Source: Diplolepis rosae
Taxonomy: Eukaryota; Arthropoda; Insecta; Hymenoptera; Diplolepididae
Length of the DNA: 64,000 nucleotides
Assembly: GCA_030998225.1 (NCBI GenBank)
Contig: JAPYXD010000259.1
Coordinates: 2,480,001-2,544,000, forward strand
Direction: 5' to 3'
Shown: piece after piece, positions 36,621 to 46,789 of the stretch
Numbering within the stretch: the first letter of the stretch is position 1
Layout of the letters: each line of letters begins with the position of its first letter
The notes under the pieces: generated by a model
Databases searched by the model: none
What the model was told of the DNA's origin: nothing
The model's input: only the letters and a program-made list of their open reading frames with translations
Made by a program: the position numbers and the translations under genes

Positions 36621-36902
36621 TAAACTTCCACCAAAATACGATGACTTTCGGCAGCAGTTTTCTTCATATTAAAGTAATGAAGAAGAACTCCCCGCAAAAA
36701 TACTTTTTCAGGCACAAAGTTCGACATATTTGAGTGAGATAAAATTATTGTTGTTTACGCTTCAAATGAATGACATATACTGAAAAAGATGCCCAATGAC
36801 AGTAGCTTTCCAACGCATGTTCGGAATATTGGAACGATGGAATAATAATCAAGTTAAGCCATCTCTTAGCAAACCGCATGAATTAAGTTATAGATCCAAT
36901 AT

Positions 36903-37489
36903 TATAATTTATATAATAGTTTAGGATGTTCGTTAGCACCTGTGTCACAGCTGCTTGAATGGTTGGAACGTCATCGTAAAAAGCTCTTTTCATCGCAGTT
37001 TTCAGTTTTGGGAACGGAAAATAGTCACGCGGTGATACATCAGGCGAATACGGAGGGTGGTCGATGACACAAATCTGTTTTTTCATAAAAAATTCGTTGA
37101 CTTTTTCGGTCTTGTGAGGTGGTGCATTTAACTGATGTGGAACAAAACGTGCACAGACCTTTCTTTTATCCAAATCTTCAGTTAATATTGTGTCGATTGT
37201 ACAGTAAGATGAATTTAATTCTTCTGTCAGCATTCTCACAGTGAAATTTGCATCGATACCGATTATTTCACGTACTTTTTTCACTCACTCAGCACGATTT
37301 GAGGCTTCTGGTCGTCCAAGTCTTGGATCATCTTTTAACTCTTTACGGCCATTTTTAGATCGTGTAAACCACGTGTAAACTTGAGTACGACTGATACAAT
37401 CATCACCAGAAACTTTTTTTAGTAATTCGTTAGTCAGAAAATTTTTTACCGAGTTTAAAACAAAATTTAATATTTGCTTTTTGTTCCAT
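36903..37489 (-). pseudogene. mariner-type transposase relic of host D, internally deleted
   Basis: Minus-strand relic starting near ATG 37487-37489. It has YTWFTRSKNG, REIIGIDANFTVRMLTEEL and RFVPHQLN, which then jumps straight to NAPPHKTEKVNEF. This jump removes the part between PHQLN and the second-Asp HDN, including both first and second catalytic Asp. The third Asp lies in YSPDVSPRDYF. There are further small frameshifts upstream of 37284, and the C-terminus is cut short near 36930, close to where mariner A2 landed. Confidence 0.8.
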
Positions 37490-37544
37490 TATGTTTTTAC
37501 AACATAACCACAAAAACTACTGTCATTAAAACGGGCGTAATTTT

Positions 37545-38075
37545 GTGACCTGCCAACTGATTTGCTTGAACTTGGTTGCCATGGAGAATAGACATAAGGA
37601 GACCAATCTCTTATGCATGAATTTCACAAAAGTTGAACACGTTTCTGTCAGAAGTACATGGAAAAGGTACAAGAACTTCCCGATTGATGGCGCGAATGCA
37701 AATAGCGTAAAAAAATGTCCGCCTTCTTCTGTTCGCTCAAAATATTCTAACATAACCGCAAATCAAAGTTAATATTTGTAAATGTTTGTAAACATTTTTT
37801 ATTTGTAGTATAAAATTGTAAACGTTGGTTGTATAATTAAAGAACAACAGAAGTTATTAATATAAAATGTTACCATGACAACCTGCATGCATGCAGAGAT
37901 ATAAACCATGAGTACCCGAAGAGTTCATCTTTTACTCTACTTGCAGGAGCGCCATCTCTTGGTAAGTTCCTGTACTCAATCAATGTACTTCCGACAAAAA
38001 GATGCTCATTTTCAGTTACATCAGTTTGGTCTCCTTATGTCTATTCTCCACGTTGGTTGCGCTTGAAAGAAGAAA
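37545..38075. repeat. inverted-repeat insert in host D
   Basis: GAGAATAGACATAAGGAGAC at about 37583 has its inverse at about 38033, with looser pairing on both outer sides (TTGCTTGAACTTGGTTGCC). The interior includes GGAGCGCCATCTCTTGG. Open frames within it lack family resemblance. Confidence 0.6.
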
Positions 38076-38169
38076 AATATACCTTTCTAACGCTGCCAAC
38101 GTTTAATAGATGGCGCTACGTGTTCTATGATTTAAATTAAAAGTTCGGTTATTTTCAGATCACACTGTG

Positions 38170-39170
38170 TACAATGATGATGTTATTTTCTAAACGAAAT
38201 ACAAGTTTTCGGGAATTTGAAAATTTTTATTTTTGAGAGAGTACTTTTTAAAGTAAAATCTGAGTTATTTTTAGTAAAATGAAAAGGATTGGTTTATATA
38301 TAATAACCAAAGGGATGCCGTTTAATAGATTGTAAATTGCTTTGAGCACCAGGAGGAACGGGTTGTTTTAAAATTCAAGAAATCTCATAAAAGGAGAGTG
38401 CATTTTTTAGTAAATATTGTATTATTTTAGCACGGTGTGTAGATGAAATGGTATTTTTGTAATTCTAGAATTTTTTCAGACAGTAGAATTATTGTTGAGT
38501 AAACCAGATGTTTGTTGATTCAATTTCAATGGAATTTTTCATTGATAAAGAATTCTGGAAAGTTTAAGAATTTATGAGAACGTATTTCCACGTTTCTTAG
38601 AAACGAGCAAGAACGTCTCTGACAAAGAATTTTTTTCACTGACTCTCGTTGAAGTTTTTCAAAAGAATTCATTTAAATTTGAATGCATTTCAGACCTGAA
38701 AGCATTCCTATTTAATAATTCTTGAGAATGCAAAACCATTTGAATATAAAGGTATTCAAATTTGCAAGTGTTTAGAATTGAAACTGACTAAATTCTGTAT
38801 ATTTTAAAATTCATAACTTTTAGGCAATTTATGAACCGGTTGAAAAACAAAATATTGAAAAATTCTAAAAGAGACTTTTTCTTTTTTTTTTGCAGGTGAG
38901 TTCAACAACAAGCATTCGTAGCAGATCATTGTGAGTATAAAAAGCATCAAGTTTAAGAACTTGGAAAGTTTATTTAACATTTGAGTAATGAAATTCAAGT
39001 CTCTTCCCAATGACCAATCGAAAATTCTCCCCGGAGTAATAAATCTTCAAGAAAACATAGATCTCATAAAACTTGTTGAATCATGAACTCTTGGGAGTCT
39101 CGAGTCCATATAATTACCTAAAGATTTATTTTATCGATTCAATTTTTTCTCGCCTCAAATGTTTCCACAG
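38170..39170. other. AT-rich unique sequence
   Basis: No repeat or gene recognised. Confidence 0.4.
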
Positions 39171-39960
39171 CGTCACCCAATACTATATTGTGCAACTAGG
39201 GGAAAAAGTGTATTTTGCGAGCGTGAAGTTTGATGCCTCATTCGTGGCAATAAAATCCACTTTATTACCCGCTGGTATAAAAAATGTTTTTCCCGTTTCG
39301 CGCACGATTTTTTTTTCAATTAGGGGGTTGAAAAATGAATTTGTTTGTCCCGCACGGGGCAATAAAGTACACTTTATGACCAGCTGGTATAAAAAATGAA
39401 TATCCAATGTGCAATAAAACGCACTTTATGACCCGCTAGTTGAAATAAAATATAGTATATTTTCTACTAGCGGATCAAAAAGTGCATTTTTTTGTGGTGC
39501 AAACAAATCCAATTTTTGACCCCAAGTGGGAAAAAATCGTATGCAACACAGAAGAAACATTTATTTTATTCGTGTAAAATTTTTTCTCCCTAGGTGCAAC
39601 TAGGGAAAAAAATTTATTTTGCAAATGTAATCTTTGATCCCCGAGCAAAGCAAGGGCAACAATCACACGAGTAAAATAAATCTTTTTCCCGTTTCGCACA
39701 CCATTTTTTTTTCTATTAGGTGGTTAAAAATGAATTTGTGTTCTCCGAATGGGGCAGTAAAATCCACTTTATTACCCGCTGGTATAAAAAATGTTTTTCC
39801 CGTTTCGCGCACGATTTTTTTCAATTAGGGGGTTAAAAAATGAATTTTTTTGCCCCTTATGGGGCAATACAATCCACTTTATGACCCGCTGGTATAAAAA
39901 ATGTTTATCCAATGTGCAATAAAACGCTTTTTGTGACCCGCTAGTTGAAAAAGACCTTTT
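39171..39960. repeat. GGCAATAAAATCCACTTTAT repeat with inverted centre
   Basis: Direct copies at about 39180-39420 and 39700-39950 share ATTACCCGCTGGTATAAAA, TTTCCCGTTTCGC and CAATTAGGGGGTT. Between them, around 39440-39660, the same words occur inverted (CTAGCGGATCAAAAAGTGCA). Frames on both strands come from the repeat. Confidence 0.75.
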
Positions 39961-41162
39961 TTGTTCTCATAATCAAACCTTCGCCATATTTCGCGTCCTA
40001 TTAATTTGTGAATTTCAATTGAATAATCATAAAGAATTTGATTATGATAAAATGAGCCAAATAAATGATCGAGAGAGATGAGAGGCACACGTCTTCGGTC
40101 TAAAATTATGTCATTAAATTAAGTCGTAAATAACATATACTCGACAGGAATGCTGACCGTGATGTTTTTCTTCTATGAACTAGCTTCTATCCACCTTATT
40201 GGTGGTAGAACGTAAACTTAAGCAAAATTCTTGACGCTTCCCTGATTTAGTGTAATTGAAGGGCTCCAGGCAACCGGTTATCTTCATAAGTTTTTCGCAT
40301 TTTTAAAGGATGGGAGAGAAAGTAAGCGAACCGTAAAAGGTTAAACTTTAACCATTCACTTTCACAGGCCTCACAGCTTGCTTCTCATTTTTATTGTTTT
40401 TTCCTGTCTTGTATAAAAATTCTATTGATGCCTTCTTTTATATGGTGTTTAATCACCTTAGAAACGTGGAATTTTCTGAATGGGTGATATTTTCTTTGAT
40501 AAAGAAGATTTAAACAAAAAATTATAATTTTTCTAGAATTTTAATCAAGGGGAAATTTTCAAAATAAAGTCTATGATTTTAATTGCTTATATTTAGCTTC
40601 TGTTTGAATTTAGCAAAATTCTCAATTATTTTTTTATGATATTTTATCGAAAAGGATTATGAAGATAAAGTATAATTTGTATGTCTCTACTTAAGGAGGT
40701 TCGACCGTGGCTGGTAAGCCCTTGAAAAACTTAATTAATTACCACTTTAAAAAATTTTATTGATGTTGTTCAATACATAATATTTGATAAAAGTCTTCGC
40801 TTTACCAGAAAGAAAATTGAAAATATAAAAAAAATTTTTTTAATAACAATTACTCTAGGTCAAAGTTCAATGCAATTTTCTCCAAATTTATTCATTAAAA
40901 ATGATCGGATTTTAAGGAAAGGTGGTTTATTTTCTTCTTTGAACATTTTTTTAAAACTCCACCATCTTGGATTTTTAAATTAATCTCTTATTTTCTAGCT
41001 AATAATCAGAAATGTTGAAAAATTAAATAAGTTTTATCAACAAATAGCTGTAGTTAGAAAACAAGAGATATGATTTTAAGTGTTGAAACAATATTGCCAA
41101 TTGTGTTTTGTAAGGGGAAAAAAATTTATAATTTACGAAAAATAATACTTTTAATGTTTTTT
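39961..41162. other. AT-rich sequence with the left part of the CCTGAGGC relative
   Basis: 40650-40730 resembles the left end of 32490 (ATGAAGATAAA, CTACTTAAGGAGGTTCG). No gene recognised. Confidence 0.45.
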
Positions 41163-41432
41163 GCAATATAATTTTTCTTTACTATCGCTTCTTACCAATT
41201 TTTTAAAAATGATTGGATTTTCATAAATCATGACTTATTTTTTCCGGGAAAATATTCCCTACAACTTTACCCTTTCTAATTTTGAAAGTAAAGTTTTCAA
41301 TGGCTGAATTTGCAAAATTGAAAATAGTAAAGTTGTAGAGAATACTTTCTTCGAAAGAATAAGCCATGGATCATGAAAATCCAATAATTTTGGAGAAATT
41401 GGTAAGAAGTGATACTAAGAAAAAATTAATTT
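41163..41432. repeat. palindrome related to 32490-33240
   Basis: CCCTACAACTTTACC at the left pairs with GTAAAGTTGTAGAGA near 41327, centred at about 41300. Arms of about 105 bases. Confidence 0.7.
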
Positions 41433-42838
41433 ACAAAAAACATTATTAAAAGAATTTTTTTTTCCAAAGTTTTATACAATGAAAGATGCATTGTTTCTAA
41501 ACGATTTGGTAAAAAGAAACAAATATACAAACTTATTTAATTAAATTTTGATTCATTTAACTAAATTTCGTTTGACTCAATTAAAGATCTTAGTTAATTT
41601 AATAAAATGGTTTAAGTAAATCAAGTAATTTTAAGACTGAGTGTATTAGGTTGCTTTGAAATTTAAAAACAAACAGAATGATTGCAATAATATATGTAAC
41701 AGCAATAATATAAAATAATTGAGTTTTAATTTCTTGGAATTTTTAAAATGCAAAATAACGTATTCGAGTATTTATTTTGTTAGACTCAAGTTTTGAGATT
41801 CAAAAAATCATATTTAATTAAAAAAATTAAATGTTTATTTTTAAAATTATAACTCTCCTGATTAAAAATTTGCAAATTCGCGGCAATTAATTTTCTACCA
41901 TATTCTAAAAACTTATTAAAAATCCACAGTTAGTTATATTAATTTTCAAGCTTCTTGATATACATAATAATGATCAATTTCAATATTTTAGGTACTTAAA
42001 TATTCAATTCGCTTTCTATCCTAATTAAGAAACTATTTTATCAATTTTTCGGAAATTTGAAAAAATCTAAATTCTAAATCTTATTTTATTTTCAAACTAG
42101 TTTCCTTTATTTTGTATTCCTTTTTGTAATGAAGTGTTACGTGCGTTTTATATGATAATCAGGGTGGGAGGAAATTATAAAGAGCAATTTCCGGTGGAGG
42201 ATCCTATTTTCTATTATGACGCTCCTCGGTGTAAAGAGCAGAGATGGAAAAAATATTCATTATCAAAACAAAAAAAAAGTACATCTTTTATGTGGTGGGG
42301 CAATTTATATCTGAGTAGAGCCGATGGGCATTGAACGCAAGGCGAGACGAGCAAGACGAGAACGGACAAAGTACAAAACTAGGAAGAAAAGGAAATAAAA
42401 GTGTAGATCAAAAAGAGAAAATAAAAGAGAATAAATGTAACAGGATATCTCGGTGTACGAGCCGCCTAAAGCGCGAACTACCGCCTACCTTGTACCTTCT
42501 CCTACAGACATACCTACATACATATATATCTTCTCATATACCTGTACCTTCTTTTCATCTCTCTTATCTTCTATTCCCTTCTCTTTCCTTCTTCTAACAT
42601 TCTAAGCACTTTCTTTTCTCTTATTCTCTTCCTGGCTCTATGTGTCTTCCCTCATCACTATCTTTCTTCCTTTTTTGCCCTCATCCCCATCGACTTTCCG
42701 TCCTCGCTAAACTCTAAAAACGACACACGATTATTTTCCACTTTTCAGATATCGTTTTGGTCTTTTTACGAGATTCAAGTAAAACCTGTTTATGCAGGTT
42801 GTAAATTAATTCGAAATTTGTAATTACTTGATATGGCT
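41433..42838. other. AT-rich, then pyrimidine-rich unique sequence
   Basis: 42130-42720 is GC-richer, and 42490-42700 is strongly C/T-rich on the + strand. The frames of 66 and 88 codons lack family resemblance. Confidence 0.4.
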
Positions 42839-43640
42839 GTGTATCTCGATTGATGAAAAACTGTCCAAAATCAATCCGACTTGATTTGATTCATTCCGAG
42901 TGAGTTCGAATCAGTCCGAACCAAGTTCTCAATCAGAATAATTCCGACCGCGGATACATTCGGATTCAAAATTCGGTTTAGATCAATCGGAGCTCGGATT
43001 GATTTGGATTCAGGCGGATTAATGCCCCGGATTAAAGCGGAATCAATCGGATTGAGTGGATTGATTTTCGTGTCATTTATATTCCTGGCAAAAGATTCGG
43101 ATTGGTATTTAATCCGAGTGAATCAGAGCTTTTTCGAGCTATGCAGAAATATGATTCCAAACCATTCAGAATTATTCCGAACGAATTCAAAAAACGTTGT
43201 GTATCTCGATTGATGAAAAACTGTCCAAAATCAATCCGACTTGATTCGATTCATTCCGAGTGAGTTCGAATGAGTCCGAACCAAATTCTCAATCAGAATC
43301 ATTCCGACGTCGGATACATTCGGATTAAAAATTCGGTTTAGATCAATCGGAGCTCGGATTGATTTGGATTCAGGCGGATTAATGCCCCGGATTGAAGCGG
43401 AATCAATCGGATTGAGTGGATTGATTTTGGACCGATTTTGATCAAATAGGATAAAAAACGTAATACTTGTTCAAGTTGGAAACTAATTCAAAATGTTCAA
43501 AAGAAATGGATGATTTCATTAGTTTAGAATTTTGAATGATAGTTCGTGTCATTTATATTCCTGGCAAAAGATCCGGATTGGTATTTAATCCGAGTGAATC
43601 AGAGCTTTTCCGAGCTATTCGGAAATCTGTTTTTAAACCA
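42839..43640. repeat. TCGGATT-family tandem duplicate
   Basis: A block starting GTGTATCTCGATTGATGAAA at 42839 recurs 360 bases later at 43199, nearly identical for about 225 bases. A second block (CGTGTCATTTATATTCCTGG) occurs at 43069 and 43545. Confidence 0.85.
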
Positions 43641-44500
43641 TTCGGAATCATTCCAAACGAATCCGTAAAACAATCAATCCCAATCAATACAAATCAATCT
43701 GAACTCGTATTTATCTAAACCGATTTTTCTTTCTGAATGTATCCGAGGTCAGAATGATTCGAATTGAAGCGGAATCAATCGGATTCCGAACGAATCCCAA
43801 AAACGTTTTGTATTCAATTTAAAATTCTTTCCATGATCGCGTGACTCAATCAAAAAATGATTGTGTAAAATAGAAAACGAACGAATATGATTGGCGAGAT
43901 TTGCGACTTGCTGCTGGTCGTGGCAGACCAGCAGGCGCGCTATTTCTTGGTTTGCCAAGAAATGTAGAAATTCACAAATACCAGAACAGCTGCACTGCAT
44001 TAGTCTCTTGAGTAACAAAGACATAATCATTTTTCACTCACGATCACCAAATATCCTTCTTGTATTCAAACAGTGCCCTCGAAATTTAATTTCACCTTCA
44101 AACATACTCCAAAATTAGACTTTCACTTTCATTGAAGTTTAACGCGTTTTCTTTTTTTTGACACAATAATTCAGATGGTGTATTACTTTCGCCAGACTGT
44201 AGATTAATTATACAAAGAAATGTTAAAAATTGAGAGAAAATAGAATTTGCGTTGCTAATTTTACTCACTTGTAATCTTTTGTGAAAATAAATAAAATTGA
44301 AAATTTCTTACTAAAGAAAAAACGTTACAGACTAATAAAGTAAATTTTGAGAATTTTTCGTTTTATAGAGACCGAACTCTGGAATTTATTCTTTCGCAGG
44401 TTAGAGATTTTTGAGCTGAATTATTTTCAATTTGACACTGACAAAACATTCAACGTTTCAACTCTTTTCATACAAATCAGTAAAAATCTGAATAAACTAT
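43641..44500. other. repeat tail and unique sequence
   Basis: 43640-43830 is still TCGGATT-like. 43830-44500 shows no repeat or gene; GCGAGATTTGCGACTTGCTG near 43895 is in a small GC-richer patch. Confidence 0.4.
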
Positions 44501-44509
44501 AATCCGTAA

Positions 44510-44900
44510 TATATCTTGATCCTCCTTTGATGTAAATACATTGAAAATTAATCCGAGACTTTAAACTCTAACGAGTTCAAGCCGAGTTTTCTATTTGAAT
44601 CAATCCGAGCTCGGATTAATTTGTTTCCGAACCAATCCGTCAAACATGTTGTACCTCGTTCAATGTAAATCCATTGAAAATCAATCTGATTCCATTTGAA
44701 ACTTCAATCCAAGTGAAACCAAACCCAGTTTTCAATCCAAATCAATACGAGCTTGGATTGTTCTAAACTGAAGGTCCAATCCGAATCATTCCGACCTTGG
44801 ATTCATACGGAATAAAAATTCAGTTTAGATCAAGCTGAACTCGGATTTATTCGGATTGAAAACTTGATTTGGATTCGTAAGGATTAAATCAGATCTGTCT
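44510..44900. repeat. TCGGATT-family fragment
   Basis: Diverged AATCCGAA / TCGGATT words, including GAGCTCGGATTAAT and TCAATCCAAATCAATACGAG. Confidence 0.7.
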
Positions 44901-45071
44901 GTCTGATAATAATTCTTTGTAATTATAAAAAGATATATTTTTGGAAAAATAATTTTTATACATTATAATAAAAACACATTTCTAAAAGAACTTCTATAGG
45001 CAAATTAGGCGGAAAAAATCGCAAAGTCGACTTTTTTGCCGAATCTTTACGTAAGCAAAAGAGGTGCTTAA

Positions 45072-45088
45072 CCCCCCCCCCCCCCCCC
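45072..45088. repeat. C17 homopolymer
   Basis: Seventeen consecutive C bases, then TCCCC, inside AT-rich DNA. Confidence 0.9.
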
Positions 45089-45489
45089 TCCCCAACATTT
45101 TTTGCTATTATAAATTTATTTTAAATTTGTTTTTTCGCAAAAACGGTTAGTTGTATAGAAAAATTCGTTGAACAAAAGTTGTAGAGGACTATATTTTTTA
45201 CAATTATTGACATTGAGCTACTGCGCTGCGATGAAAAATGCAAAAAGTAGAGGGCGCCAAAGTTTTAAAAAACTCATTTTTCTGCTTTTTGTACTCAAAA
45301 ATATTTATTTACATTAATAGTGTAAGTGGAAAAGTTGTTTAGCTTCGAAAACCCTATAAAATTGATACTAAAATTTTTTTTTCTGATTTAGCGCCACCTC
45401 ATTGGGAGGAATTTTCCAGAATGTATTAAAGAACAGTACTTTCTGGCAAATTATTTATGAATCGAATAAATTAAACTCAATATAATTAT

Positions 45490-45750
45490 CTACACGAAAA
45501 AAACAATAGTTTAGTAATGTTTATAGAACTGTTTAAGAGTTGGGAATACAGGCATCTACGGAACAGAGTTCTGAAAAATTTACAGAACATTTTAGAATAA
45601 AATGCGTAACATTCGGGAAAAATCATTGAAATTTCTGCATTTTATTCTGAAAAGTTCTTTAAATTTTCTAGAACTCAGTTCCGTAAATGCCTGAATCCCC
45701 AAATCTTGAACATTTCTATAAACTTTATTGAACTATTTTTTTCCGTGTAG
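45490..45750. mobile_element. palindromic MITE ending CTACACG
   Basis: Ends CTACACGAAAAAAACAATAG and the inverse of CTATTTTTTTCCGTGTAG. Arms of about 115 bases share TAAGAGTTGGGAATACAGGC and GAACTCAGTTCCG with their inverses around a centre near 45622. Confidence 0.8.
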
Positions 45751-46785
45751 CACTATTTCAATTAGTAATTTCCTTTTAATTTAGATTTAGGCAGCAAGGA
45801 ATTACGAATAAAATCTATAATCAATAAATGTACCTACTTGAAGAACAAAAAATAATTAAAAGGATTATATGGCCTGAGGAATTCGCGAAATTCTTGAAAG
45901 CGTGGACCTATACTGAATTGTATGGTGGGCATTAATGGCACGCGAGGGTGGAAGGGAGGGGTGCTTTCCTAAAAGGGAGTCGAGGCGAACCTGTTATACC
46001 TGAACGAACCTCGCACGCATCGAGATCGAGTTCTCTCCATTTCTCTCCCGTTCTCACTCTCTCCTTTTCTCTCGTTATATTCCTCATTCTTTTTCTTCCT
46101 CTTCCCCAATATTCCCTCCTCGTTTGTAATCTCCTTTTCCGTCATTCCCTTTCTCTCAAATTCGCTCTTTCTTTTACCCCCTTTCTCCTCAGCATCCTTT
46201 AGAGATGCTGGGCAATGCAGTCGATACATGTTAACGCTGGACCGCGAAGGAATATAGAATAGCTGAATGAAAGGGACGAGAGATTGCTGTTGCCATGTGA
46301 CTGAACGCATCGAACACGAATTTTACAGCCAATCAGACTTCAAACCGATGCACTGATGATTTCTCATTCTCTCCTCTTTTAATTCATGTTTTCTCCCCTG
46401 TTTTCTAATTTCTTGGTCTTTTCTTACGCTTTTTGTCATTCTGTTTCTTTTCTTTGTCTACTTTTTCGCTATTATCTACCCATTGTGTCCCGTTTTTCTT
46501 TCTATTTACTTTTTCTTTTTCTTTCAAGATCCGTAGTGTGTCCACTGGACCAGGAAATGATGGAAATTTTTTTTCAACGGTTTTAGAATTTGATATATTG
46601 AGTCAAATATTTTGCGATTTTTAACTATTTTGAGATTTATCCAGCACTATTTTTTGTTTACTTAATTGAAGGACTTGGTTTTATCAGAATAAAATGAAGA
46701 ACTTCCGATAACTGGAAATGTCAAGGAGTTGTCGATGCACTTACGAAAAGGACTTACATTCGATTAATTTGAAACTCACCATATC
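45751..46785. other. unique pyrimidine-rich sequence
   Basis: 46030-46200 and 46370-46540 are C/T-rich on the + strand. Frames of up to 113 codons on the minus strand reflect that bias. No gene recognised. Confidence 0.4.
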
Positions 46786-46789
46786 AAAC

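Larger units (their letters stand above)
34438..36727 (-). pseudogene. mariner transposase of A2, broken and interrupted
   Basis: Minus-strand reading starts at ATG 36725-36727, is cut by mariner B between 35369 and 36623, and continues to the stop at 34438-34440. Visible parts are the helix-turn-helix segment (SLGVTQTAISKRLKAAG), VTGDNKWIHYD with the first Asp, HHDNARPH with the second and SPDLAPSD with the third. A one-base deletion near 34900 shifts the frame. A Tyr codon just after APSD has become a stop (34621-34623). Confidence 0.88.
34356..36899 (-). mobile_element. mariner element A2, split by mariner B
   Basis: TIRs TTGGATCTATAACTTAATTC and inverse, flanked by TA at 34354 and 36900. 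Same family as A1. Without element B (35370-36620) and its TA it is about 1.29 kb. Confidence 0.9.
34265..38169 (-). mobile_element. mariner-like host element D carrying nested mariners
   Basis: TIRs CACAGTGTGATCTAAAAATA at 34265 and the inverse TTTTCAGATCACACTGTG ending 38169, flanked by TA. The arms also share CCGAACTTTT. Removing mariner A2 (34356-36899) leaves about 1.36 kb, holding the transposase relic at 36903-37489 on the minus strand and an extra inverted-repeat insert at about 37545-38075. Confidence 0.75.
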
